From positions 5,833,001 to 5,897,000 of the forward strand of contig OX419758.1 in assembly GCA_948567375.1 (NCBI GenBank): 64,000 bases of DNA, in the 5' to 3' direction. A program made the translations under genes and the position numbers. The notes under the pieces were generated by a model. The model saw only the letters and a list, made by a program, of their open reading frames with translations. It did not search any database and was not told the DNA's origin. This document shows, piece by piece, positions 9,173 through 18,503 of the stretch. Source of the stretch: Lunularia cruciata. Its lineage: Eukaryota; Streptophyta; Marchantiopsida; Lunulariales; Lunulariaceae. Within the stretch, counting starts at the first letter, position 1. Each line of letters begins with the position of its first letter.

Positions 9173-10507
9173 CTACACTGGGCCCTTGGGAGCAATAGTG
9201 TCATGCTCCCGACCACTAGAAGTCCCAACCTCTGTGCAAAAAACTCCCTCCACTCTGGCTGCAAGCTCCACACGTCCTCTAGCTGCATCCCATGTGGACC
9301 AAGGGTGTAATCCAAGTAGCCCACGCTCACCTGGATGGACTCCAAGTAGACCACTCTCCCTAGTAGCTACTGGATGTGTCCCAAGAATACCATGTCCACT
9401 CGGTCCATCGCCCCCAGCATGTGCTTGCATTGTCTTGATAGGCACAGGGCTCACAAGTGTCCGAGTGGTGATGCCTATCAAGCGCATCCTATGCTGCTCT
9501 ACCAAGCCAAGGCTCACAATCCAAGTCAAACAGTTCAAGTCCATAGCCTGACCTAACACCTGACGCCTAGATGCCTCTAACACTACTGGAACAGCGGTAA
9601 TACCGGTGCGGAAACCCATTGCCCGCTCTCTCTCATCAGCGTTGGGCTCCACCAACTGTTGTAACTGTGAGTCCCAAACAAGTCTGGGTCCTTCCTCTCG
9701 AAAAGCATGAGACCCTGGGAAACTCATGAGTGTGGAAAATGCAGCTCTAGGCTGTCCAACTAGGTTCACAACTGCCATAGGTGACCTATCAGCCACTACC
9801 ACTGTCTGAGACTGACGCCCAACATCCAAGATATCATCAACAAGAATGTGGTCCAATCGCTGAATCCCATCATAACTACGATGTAGAACCTCTCTGGGTA
9901 AGAGGTTCGTCCACCAAAGACGAAGACAATGAGCCCGTGATCCCACTCTGGCTGCATCTAACAATACAGCAGGTCCCATCCATGAATGGACCTGATGTGT
10001 ACTCGCCACCACTCTAGTGCGAGAATCACCCATCAATGGAACGTTCTTTAAAAGGTAAGTTGGAGAAACAGACTGATGAACCTGGAGATGTTGTAGTATC
10101 CCTAACATCTCCCAAAACACACCAGAACAAGGATCTTGAAGACCCAAACCACGGCCCGCACGTGTATGTCCCTGACATGGCCATCCAGAAATCCCCAAGT
10201 GAATAGGCCCATGTCTCTCCAGGTCATGCGCCCCCAGTAAGGAAATGTCTCCTGGTAAGACCTTTTGGTAACCTCTAACTACTGACATCGGTAATAACTC
10301 CGGATACCGATAAGCCAAGTGTGCCACATGATGTAGGGAGACTCGCCTAGCAGTCTCATCTCTTTCTACATACAAGTACCTCTGTACTTGTATACCCGCT
10401 TGTACCACCGCAGCTAGTCCGGTGCTGATCCCACCAAACAGCTCCAATAGACATAACCCCTCTACTGGATACTGCCAAGCAATGAGTGTGGTATCCTGAG
10501 GTGTCAA
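9173..10507 (-). CDS. E2-encoded DNA (cytosine-5) methyltransferase domain, DNMT3/DRM-like
   Basis: Open frame of 444 codons between protease and RT, in the same frame as gag-protease; one TAG (10574) separates them, so it is a polyprotein segment with no start of its own. C5-methyltransferase motifs by residue: I, LELFGGISTGLAAV (21-34), SAM binding; II, YLYVERD (44-50); IV, GWPCQGHTRAGRG (108-120) with nucleophile Cys111; VI, YLLKNVP (151-157); VIII, SRAHCLRLWWTNLLP (190-204); IX/X, ERERAMGF (292-299) and RRQVLGQAMD (314-323). Motif I with GIQVQRYLYVE and motif VIII resemble DNMT3/DRM more than MET1 or bacterial enzymes. The conserved ENV Glu is Lys154 (AAG), so this copy is probably inactive. 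The C-terminus (about 345-444) has GLLGVHP-type repeats. It would methylate cytosine in DNA; whether its own cDNA or the target site is unknown. Confidence 0.88.
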   Translation of the reverse strand: MTPQDTTLIAWQYPVEGLCLLELFGGISTGLAAVVQAGIQVQRYLYVERDETARRVSLHHVAHLAYRYPELLPMSVVRGYQKVLPGDISLLGAHDLERHGPIHLGISGWPCQGHTRAGRGLGLQDPCSGVFWEMLGILQHLQVHQSVSPTYLLKNVPLMGDSRTRVVASTHQVHSWMGPAVLLDAARVGSRAHCLRLWWTNLLPREVLHRSYDGIQRLDHILVDDILDVGRQSQTVVVADRSPMAVVNLVGQPRAAFSTLMSFPGSHAFREEGPRLVWDSQLQQLVEPNADERERAMGFRTGITAVPVVLEASRRQVLGQAMDLNCLTWIVSLGLVEQHRMRLIGITTRTLVSPVPIKTMQAHAGGDGPSGHGILGTHPVATRESGLLGVHPGERGLLGLHPWSTWDAARGRVELAARVEGVFCTEVGTSSGREHDTIAPKGPV

Positions 10508-10573
10508 AGCAATCGCCTCTAGAGGCTCATCCTCACACTCATCCCCTGATGGTACAAAGGCTCCACTCCAAGC

Positions 10574-11299
10574 CTACTGCACCAACTGATCTGCATGCTG
10601 CTGCAATGCCTTCTCTGGACTCCACAATGGAACATCCAAGGTGGATGGAACAATCCCACTCGTACTCCAAAGTTGAGTGATCTCCTCTAGTACTGGAGTA
10701 TCCTCTGCATAAGCGTTCCCCTCCAACAAGTCACCAGGCCAAGTAACTACACCACTGAAAGCTAAAACTGATGCTGCCATGGTCCCGGACTGTAGTGAGC
10801 CAAGACTGCCACTACTGAAGCGTACTGGTAGGCGACATACCCGTTCCTCACCAGACTGCCAACCAGGTCTATAAGACGTTGTCTCCTCCCAATAGTCAAT
10901 GTTGAAACCCATAGGGTATAACACTGCTCCCCCAACTAGCACATCATATGACTCAGCTATCGTCGCAATAGCCTGAGCTCTCACCACCAAGCTATCAGTC
11001 GGATGACCAGGCTGAACTTGGACAACAAGCTCTCCACGTGTGATGTACTATGTCAAACCACCACCAAGAGATGTCTCGATCTGAAATGGACACCTCTCCA
11101 CATCGGTCTTCCGTAACTCCAGACCGACAACTGCAGCCTTCCCTAACATAAGGAGCTGCGCACCAGAGTCTAACAAGACTCTCTGTGGTGTATAGACCTT
11201 CCCTGAAGGTCCCACCAAACAAAAGATCCCCCTTTGGTTATCCAATAGGACAACACCAGGTGTAAACCGCGCTCTCTCAAAGGCCGGTCTAGCTGGCAA
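10574..11299 (-). pseudogene. E2 aspartic protease
   Basis: Retropepsin-like protease that would process the polyprotein. The active site is LLDSGAQLLMLGKAA near 11160-11200, and a second conserved patch, ESYDVLVGGAVLYPMGFNI, lies near 10900-10960, followed by YRPGW. Both halves are in one frame, split by TAG at 11048-11050. The frame joins gag upstream (TAG 11324) and the methyltransferase downstream (TAG 10574). All three TAG codons can be CAG with one C-to-T change. Confidence 0.83.
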
Positions 11300-11323
11300 C
11301 TCCTCCAGTCTAGCCGCTACTGC

Positions 11324-12676
11324 CTACCATAAACCACTGGTCGCTGAACGGATCCCATGCTCCTCAACCAAGTCAGCTCCACTACCAACCACCTCTACTC
11401 TAGTAGTAGGAATTGCACCATCCCTACTCTCACACAACGTGGCAGCCAACCGGAACACTGGGGCTGGGTCAACTCCCAATGTAAACATGTCATTGGCTGA
11501 AAATAAAGGATGCTGCATAATCAGCTGAGCCGCCCCCAACATCATGCTAGACTCAGTCTGTGTAGTAGCAGGTGGCTGACTAGCAGGTAGTCCATCATGT
11601 ACTCCATCACCACCTACCACACCTGCACTGGGATGTCTAGGAACCATGGATGTCGTCTGCAATGCCTCAGATAGCGTGAAAGACTGGGGAAGTCTGACCT
11701 GTCTCCCAACATCTCCTCTTTGTGGGTCCAACTCCACTGATGCTCCTCTAGGCTCTGGAGCACATATTGCACTCCTAGTCACTGCTGTAGATGTATCCAC
11801 CTGTGTTGCTCCGCACATGAAGTCCAAAGCATCTCTATCACCAACATATGAGGTGGAAGCCTCAGCACCCGAATCTGATCTCCTCTGAGCAATAGCCATA
11901 CTAGCCAATCTCTGCTCCAACTGCTCAATCTGAGTAGCCATAGCTGTGTTAGAAGTAAGGGCAGGTACTACACCCCTACTAGGTGTAGATCCTCTACCAC
12001 CTCGTCCTCCATGAACTAGAGCTCCTCTACTACCTGCCATAGTAGCGCTACCACTTCGTAACTCCGGGTGTAGGTCGAAACACCGGTCACTAGTGTGACC
12101 AAATCTGTGGCAGTGATCACACTGCCTCTGTGCTGGCTGTGATGCACCAGAGGTATCAGGTTCGCTGCCCTGAGTACACTCTCTCCTATGGTGAGGTCCA
12201 CCACAAGTCCAACAAGCAACACCACCACTCACTGGCTGCTGCTGACCCAAAAATGAGGGTAAGGGTCTAACTCCACTAGGCCCTCCACTCGCTCCATAGG
12301 ATTTGGGCTGTCCACCTTGTCCTTGAAAACCAACTGGGCGTGGTGCACTCTGCTGCACTCTAGAAGAAGTCACAACCGTGGATGAGGTCTCTCTACCAAA
12401 TCCAGATATCACCACTGTCTCCTCCACCATGTTGAGCTCAATATGCTCAGCCAAACCAAAGACTACTGCCAAAGTGGGTGAAGTAGCCTGCAACAACGTA
12501 GCATCACGAACTCTACGTTGCAACTCCCTATCCAATATCCCATACCAAAACTGGACTGCTTGGGCCTCAGTAACTCCCTGAGTGAAACTGATCAGCCGCC
12601 TCATGCGAGTGTATGCTCTCTCCAGCCTTCCGCTGGAACTCCTGCAAGCTCCTGAGCTTGTCAGTCCGCACCCCAT
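11324..12676 (-). CDS. gag: E2 Gag, nucleocapsid part with two zinc knuckles
   Basis: Open frame of 450 codons; the first ~25 residues are out of the true gag frame and the join to the capsid part lies near 12600. After MRRLISFTQGVTEAQAVQF comes a Gln/Gly/Pro-rich stretch. Two knuckles follow: CWTCGGPHHRREC (a CX2CX3HX4C type) near 12180-12220 and CDHCHRFGHTSDRC (CX2CX4HX4C) near 12080-12125. The C-terminal third is low-complexity and leads in frame to the protease. It would bind the genomic RNA. Confidence 0.8.
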   Translation of the reverse strand: MGCGLTSSGACRSSSGRLERAYTRMRRLISFTQGVTEAQAVQFWYGILDRELQRRVRDATLLQATSPTLAVVFGLAEHIELNMVEETVVISGFGRETSSTVVTSSRVQQSAPRPVGFQGQGGQPKSYGASGGPSGVRPLPSFLGQQQPVSGGVACWTCGGPHHRRECTQGSEPDTSGASQPAQRQCDHCHRFGHTSDRCFDLHPELRSGSATMAGSRGALVHGGRGGRGSTPSRGVVPALTSNTAMATQIEQLEQRLASMAIAQRRSDSGAEASTSYVGDRDALDFMCGATQVDTSTAVTRSAICAPEPRGASVELDPQRGDVGRQVRLPQSFTLSEALQTTSMVPRHPSAGVVGGDGVHDGLPASQPPATTQTESSMMLGAAQLIMQHPLFSANDMFTLGVDPAPVFRLAATLCESRDGAIPTTRVEVVGSGADLVEEHGIRSATSGLW

Positions 12677-13235
12677 GGTAGTTCTGCCTCAAACATAGGA
12701 AGAACTCAACCATGGGGTTAAACCCTGGTACCACACCACCTCTTGCAGCGGTACCTCCACTCGTAGTAGCACTATCTCCAGCTAGTGCACCTCCACTAGC
12801 TCCACCAACACTACTCGAGCTAGAACTCATGGGTACAATCAATCTACTCCTGGCCACCGAGCCTGAAGTGATGGAGACATAGTGTGGAGACCAATACTTT
12901 CTCCATAACTCAAGCTCCTCCAAATGAGCTCTCCTGAACTCATGGTAGTCATCCATCGGCGGACCCTCCAGATGCTGAAACAACCCCTTCCATGCCATGA
13001 AGGGTGTGAACAAAGTCGGGTTCCGCATCTGCTGCAGATCACACCAACTATCGAACTCCTGGATGAAGTCATCCAACTCAATGGTACCCACTGTACCAGA
13101 GTAACGCCTAGGGCCTTTGGAGGCCCCATATGTCTCGTCCATGTCCCACAACAACGGTGCGGACACACCAAGTGCACTCTCAACTGAATCAGCTCCGGTG
13201 TTGAACTCCAACTCAGAGTCAATCTCCTCCCTCAC
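12567..13235 (-). pseudogene. gag: E2 Gag, capsid-like N-terminal part
   Basis: Frame with a retrotransposon Gag look: FIQEFDSWCDLQQM, FTPFMAWKGLFQHLEGPP and DKLRSLQEFQRKAGESIHSH, with a Ser/Gly-rich linker between. Position 13235 is a GTG inside a longer open stretch. Upstream the frame continues past a TGA near 13265 to about 13390, so the true start is not settled. A one-base shift near 12600 separates it from the zinc-knuckle part, since the sense continuation after IHSH is MRRLISF in the other frame. Confidence 0.7.
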
Positions 13236-14763
13236 TAGGACCTGAGATACAAGCTGATATCAAGCACCACTCCGAGTAAACCCACTGCGTATTGCAGGGC
13301 TAACTCCTTTAGAATCTCCAAAGAACTCCGTCGTGACCAAGTAACTGCAACAAGAAACCCGAACCACCAACTGCAACCGCAAGTCGCAACCTCAAGTACC
13401 CCACCGAGTGCCAACACCAACTAAACACCACCCACTAATGTAACTCTAACCAAGATAACTACACTAGGAGAAAGGCAACCTGTAACCTGCCATCATAACA
13501 CGCACTCTCATGGTCCGCAGGTCATCACTTCCTGCCTCACCAGAGAGAAATAAACATAGTCTAACTGGTCATCACTCCAGCCTCACCACCGAGAGCACAT
13601 TAGAGCACCAATGCTCAAAAGTCAAGGCACCTCACACAAACGTGGTGCACAAACAGGAAGCAGAGAATGGAGGGGATCCAATCACAAGAAATCTAAACAA
13701 AAACCCTCCATCTCATAACACAACACGGGACTGACCCTGCCACCATTTGGCATTTGACATAAAGGCAGTTTGTATCTAAGTCCTAAGCTACCAGGATCAC
13801 CAAGAATAGGATCAAATTGCCTTTCCTAGCCAAAGCTACATGTGTATAGATAATAGTCGCACAGTCACTAAGACAACAAGTGAGGGTGGACTAGTTGGCT
13901 AGGGCACCAGTCTAGGAACAAGAGATCTAGGGGTCAAACCCTATTGCGCACAATCTAGCAAGAAAGGTAGATTTTGCCAACCAATGACCAAGATCTACTC
14001 TAAACTAGCTAGCCTCACGCCAGCAAGCTGGCTTGCTGGCCCTTCTAGGCCTTTGTAGCCTCTCATAGCCCATAGCCATATGCCTCGAAGCCTTCAGCCA
14101 AATGAGGCCTTTCTTGTTGCCACTTCGAAACCTCCTCCAAAATTGGCAAAACTTCTCCAAATCTGCGAAAGTCATCCAAACTAGCAAAACTCCTCCAAAT
14201 CTGGCCAAACAGCTTTTCTTGTTGCCACTTTGAAACCTCCTCCAAAATTGGCGAAACTTTTCCAAATCTGCAAAAGTCCTCCAAACTAGCAAAAGTCCTC
14301 CAAATCTGGCCAAACAGCAAAAACTCCTCCAAATTTGGCCCAAAATCTGACGTAAAATCTGACGTAAACCCTAAAGATGGCTGTCCGCCAAATCCCCCGC
14401 TAACTTTCCACTTGAGCCAAATTGACAAAACGGGTTTTTCCAAATCACAATTTCATGAGAAGAGCTTCCCAACTCCACCTTCAATTTCACTTTTTGAGCC
14501 CAACTCGTAGCAAATTGGTCCTGCCTTCACCTCTTGAGCTCAAAATCACAACACTGCTAAAAAATTGCTCCTTCTTTGCTCAAAATTTGGCCAGAGCTTC
14601 CGCACAACATCGCCTAACTGCCAAATCTGAATCACTTGAACGAGCTTCTGCACACTAGGGAAACACAGAACTTGAATCGAGCTACCATGATCCACTGAGC
14701 TTGGAGATACCACCAACACTCAACGTTCCTGCACCGGATTTTCCCTTGACTTCACTTCTCTGA
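13236..14763 (-). other. E2 5' leader
   Basis: About 1.5 kb between the 5' LTR and gag, long for a gypsy leader. Its gag-proximal end is probably coding. The LTR-proximal end, minus strand after TGATTACA, reads ATCAGAGAAG, which only loosely resembles an iMet primer site. No conserved protein is seen; short frames near 14063-14443 are products of the tandem repeat. Confidence 0.6.
14106..14340 (-). repeat. Tandem repeat in E2 leader, about 105 bp unit
   Basis: Two full units start at about 14111 and 14216 (shared TTCTTGTTGCCACTT), each built of shorter CCTCCAAATCTG-type pieces, with a partial third piece at 14310-14340. Some frames translate it as KVSPILEEVSKWQQE repeats, but no coding role is supported. 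Confidence 0.75.
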
Positions 14764-15207
14764 TGTAATCAGATTGCTTAACACTTTCAACTCAGCTCAA
14801 CTCATACTTGTTCTATCACTCTATAAACTGCCAACAACTGGGCACTGATTACAGTCAAGCCACACCCACTCAAGCATAGAGAATCCAGGTGACGCTCGCC
14901 GGCCTCTGTCCACCATAGCCAGGAACTCGAAGGCTCAACATCAGAGAAGTGAGCTCTCTGGAACTCACTTCAAAACTATACCCCCTTGGACTTGAGCTAG
15001 CACTCGAACCCAAACGGTCCTGCTGATGGCACACTCGACGGTGCAAATGGTGCAAAGTGACGGTGGGCCCCACCGTGAAGTTAGTACCCCAAACACCAAA
15101 TCAGACTGTCGGAAAGTAGTCCTTGAGAAACTACTAGAATAACTCTAACTACTATCACTGGAACTCTAGTGTCCGAGCAGCAAGATGCGGAACTACAAAT
15201 GGCGTGA
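14764..15207 (-). repeat. E2 5' LTR, lacking the first U3 block
   Basis: Matches 5323-5778 of the 3' LTR. On the minus strand it starts TCACGCC next to the duplicated CAATT (15208-15212) and ends TGATTACA at 14764. The ~100 bp block that begins the 3' LTR is absent here but present beyond the other end of the element. Confidence 0.8.
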
Positions 15208-18200
15208 CAATTTTCCTTTGCCGTTGAGAAGTCGTCCTGCAGGTGATCATGGGAAGGGAAATAGAGTTGGAAATGCATTAGTGTGTAAGGGAGAAGTTGC
15301 AAGAGTGAAATCGAGAGACAGTGAGAAAGTAGGAGAGATGGGAGGAGGAAAGAAGAACTCCAAATTCACAATGAGAAATCATGTGATTTGGAGGTTAGAT
15401 GTGATTGCTAGGATCAAAGTCTTGAGCTGACTTTGGCTCACTTTCTTGGCGTGGAACTGGAACGTGAGTTTTCTAGGTTTCATGATAGAGATCATTGAGA
15501 GCAAGTTCTCTATGGACCCAAGGAAGAAGGGAAGAGAGGAAATCCGGCTTGTTGGACAGAGTTGGATTGGAGACTAGCACTCGGGAAAGAAGCAGGCTCT
15601 GAGCAGGGGGCCATGTTCTTGGGGAAGGGAGAGATAGCTCAAGAAACCCAAGAGCTGAGAGATGCATTCTGGTCAAAGCGGACAAAGAATGGGTACAAGG
15701 TAGAGAGTAACAAAGACCTAGTCAAGAGAGGAATTGCTCTGATGGCAATCCTAAAGCCGGAGAGGACAACATATGTGATGAAACACCAAGCGGTGTTCTT
15801 TCACAAGTTATTTGCAGGAGAACCGATCAATTGGGCGAGGTGTTTCCATGGGAGAACGCGACAAATGGTGTGGAATCTGCAAGATAAATTGCCTCCACAC
15901 TACATCGTGCCATTTGCAGCGCATTTCTACCTTGGGTTGAATTTGCTGAACTTGGCAGAGCAAACTCGGATGGTGTTGCATTTTCATCCTGATTTGAGAA
16001 AGGAGGTCGATGTAGAGGAGCAGCAGTACATTTTGCAAATCAAAAGCACCAACGAGTACTACAAGAAGACAGGGAAGAATGTGGAGATCAAAGTGAGTAC
16101 TCTGAACTCAAAGAAGAGAAGTCGGCAGGCCAAAGCCGAAGACACAAGAAACCTCGGAAGACCAGGAGAGGAAACCCAAGGCAAGGTATGGTGGTGATCG
16201 AGTCGGAAGATGAAGACTCGGAAGGTGATGCTGAGCTCAAGACCAAAGACTCGGAGCACAAGGAGGAGCCCAAGCTAACGCTACAAAGTGGAGATACGAG
16301 TAGTGACAGTGATGAGGGTGGAGAAATGACATTGGCACCGGCTGCTACAGAAGAAGAAGAAGAAGTTCAGGTAGAGATCAAGGCTGAGGACAACATGAAG
16401 TTGGAAGACGAAGTACCTGAGGTAGAAGAAAAGATCGCAGTTCAGAGAGGAGTCCGCTTGAGACGTAAGGCAAAGTACGATGCAGGTCCAAGTTTTGTGC
16501 AAGAAGAAGTGAATGCAAGCTCAGGAAGCGAGGCGTCCATTCCAATACGAAGACTGCAAAGAAGAAGACGAGTATCGGATGAACAAGAAGTATGAAGGGA
16601 AGTGGCCATGCAAGAAGAAGTAACCCCAAGCAATGGAGTCGAGTACTTGCGGGATGTGGTATGTCCTCTGCTGGTAAAGTAAGAGTACAAGAAGAAGGAG
16701 ATGCAATCGACTTGTCCAAAGGTAAAGACTGTCTTACAGGTGTTGTCAAGATTAGAAGAAGAGAACTCGGAGTTGAAGAAGAGTATAACCCGAGGTGAGG
16801 AGGAAAAGGAAGTACTGTGAGCGGAGGCAGTAGTGAGGACTTAGGTAATTGAAGACTTGAAGAGAGAAGTAAGATATTGAGAAGATCTTGTGAAGAAGAG
16901 TGACATAGCAAGGGAAAGACAAGTAGCAGAATACAAGATCTTGAAGTAGCAGTTTGTTGATTCAAGAGTAGAAGTTATCCATGCTATGGCGAGAGTAGCA
17001 GCAAAGGATCAAGAGCTTGATAGGGTGATGGAGAGTGTCGAGGAGAAGAAGCAACTCTGGCAAAGAGAGTTGGCAGTACGGTATAGGGAAGAAGAGAGAT
17101 TACAAGAGTTACTTTATAATCAGGAGGAGATGGTGGTACAGAAGGAGAAGGAGAAGGAGACGGTGAAAGCCAAGTTTGAAGCAGAATTGGCAATGTACAG
17201 GGAGGAATGGCTTGCGGATCAAGAGCGAGAGAGGAAGATGAGATTGGAGCCTTTGAAGGAGATAGTCCTTAGGATGAACGCAATGTTGAGTACAGAGGCC
17301 AGCGTTCAGATTGAAGAGACGAGGCTACACAAGTTGAAGTTGTTGGTGCATGAGACGAGGCGAAGACAAGCAAAAGATACAGATTTGAGCGTGTTGTTGA
17401 TAAGTCTCCGGACTTGTGTAGATAGGAAGATCTTAGAAGTAGAAGACAATATTGCGATTAGATTAGACTTAGTGAAAAACTTCAGAAAGAAAAACTTCAG
17501 AAAAACTTCAGAAAGATGTTAGAGCAAAACCCGAAGTAGATAACATAAGAGTGCAGAAGTCTTCGGAATTACCAGTGGAGACATTAGAGAAGAGTGGGTT
17601 GAGAGATGAAGAGTTAGATAGATTACCCACTAGTGCAATTTCAGATCAGGAAAGAGAATTGTTGGATCTGGTAGAAGAGGTAGAAGATATGAAACCCGAG
17701 GACAGAATAGTAGGAAGTAAATTTACTTTGGGTTTGGGTTTGAAAGCCGATGACGAAGTAGACATCGGATCGGAGTAGTAACAGTTTTGAGATTTGAAGA
17801 GGCAAATATGAAGAGGTGCATTGTCATTTCGGATCTATAGGTTAGAAGAGTTGTTGTAGAACGGTATAGTTGTTAGAACTGTCAATTGCTTCACTATTTA
17901 AGAGTGGCATTCACAGAGAAGTGTTGTTCATTCTGAGTATCAACATTGTACTTGTGTTTGTGAGTGTGTGGAGAAATTTGAAGTGCAAGTCAGTGTGCGT
18001 GTTGGATGTTGGATTCTAGAGCCTTGATCTTCAGTCTATGTGTTTGATCCTGAGTGAAGTGCAATTGAAGCAATGCTTTGATAGATCTGAGAGGAATTGT
18101 AGTGTTGGTAGTATTTTGCATTTGTGAGTGTAGTGCAAAGTTGATATGAATCAATTCAGATCGAGGAAGTTGTGCCTTCAGTGGAGGGGTGGAACACAAT

Positions 18201-18503
18201 TCTGAGGCAAAGTCGATTTGCAGTGAAGTGCTATTTTTGGGAGAGCCTGAATCATCACAATCAAGATTGTTTGGAAAGATTTGAAGGAGTTGTGATTATG
18301 GAGTGTTAATTTGTGACAAGACTGTGAATCAATGCTTGTTACTCTCTTCTAGGTGTGGTTTCTACCTGAGAGATTAAAGACACAACCAAGAAGAACTACA
18401 TTGTTACTTTGCTTTGTATTTGGACATTTCTGACTCATATCTTTGTGGGAACAAACTTTACTTACCTGATTACTGCAAAAGTGATATTTGCCAGGTTGTC
18501 ACA

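Larger units (their letters stand above)
5217..15207 (-). mobile_element. E2: Ty3/gypsy retrotransposon carrying a DNA methyltransferase and a PHD finger
   Basis: Minus-strand LTR element of about 10 kb inserted in the LTR of E1. The 5 bp CAATT lies at both junctions (5212-5216 and 15208-15212), and the E1 LTR is collinear across the site. Gene order from 13.2 kb down to 6.05 kb is gag, protease, cytosine-5 DNA methyltransferase, RT, RNase H, integrase, PHD finger. Gag-NC, protease and methyltransferase share one frame broken only by stops, and RT to PHD is a second uniform frame. Other C5-methyltransferase retrotransposons were reported (from memory) in Symbiodinium and the charophyte Klebsormidium. 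The LTR arrangement is permuted: an extra U3 block lies outside the 3' LTR and the 5' LTR lacks that block. Confidence 0.9.
5204..17778 (+). pseudogene. E1 copy of the LTR-encoded coiled-coil protein, split by E2
   Basis: The LTR frame starts at ATG 5204, and E2 interrupts it after the fourth codon. It resumes at 15213 and runs to about 17778 through several frame changes (15562-16197, 16188-16595, 16986-17522, 17551-17778). The conserved domain includes FHKLFAGEPINWARCFHGR near 15800-15860 and PPHYIVPFAAHFYLGLNLLN near 15893-15950. An acidic Glu/Asp-rich stretch and a coiled-coil region rich in E, K, R and L follow. Stops near 15428 and 16593 and frameshifts make it a pseudogene. The function is unknown; see the better preserved copy at 21946-24519. 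Confidence 0.8.
1..18503 (+). mobile_element. E1: Athila-like Ty3/gypsy element, 5'-truncated by the window
   Basis: Right part of a plus-strand LTR retrotransposon: decayed gag and pol, then a polypurine tract and a 3' LTR starting with TGTGGTGCCC at 4794 and ending GGTTGTCACA at 18503. E2 (5217-15207) interrupts the LTR; without it the LTR is about 3.7 kb. The internal part is homologous to the minus-strand element E4, which identifies every domain. The 5' LTR and gag N-terminus lie left of the window, so the left target-site duplication cannot be seen. The right flank (18504 on) is integrase sequence of E3, so E1 inserted into E3. Confidence 0.9.
4794..18503 (+). repeat. E1 3' LTR (about 3.7 kb, split by E2)
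   Basis: LTR beginning TGTGGTGCCCACATTTTTT and ending TTGCCAGGTTGTCACA, matching the E4 LTRs along its length. The two parts are 4794-5216 and 15213-18503, with CAATT duplicated at the E2 junctions. A TATA-like CTCTTTAAAAA near 5173-5183 sits where E4 has CTCTATAAAAA. The LTR contains a long sense-strand reading frame, described separately. Confidence 0.9.

Noticed and set aside
9173-10507. Methyltransferase as a host gene or bacterial contamination
   Set aside because: It is in frame with the E2 protease, lies between protease and RT on the same strand, and is bounded by one pair of LTRs with a target duplication.
14063-14443. A protein with EEVSKWQQE repeats in the E2 leader
   Set aside because: It arises from the 105 bp nucleotide repeat, has no homologue in view and lies in an untranslated leader.
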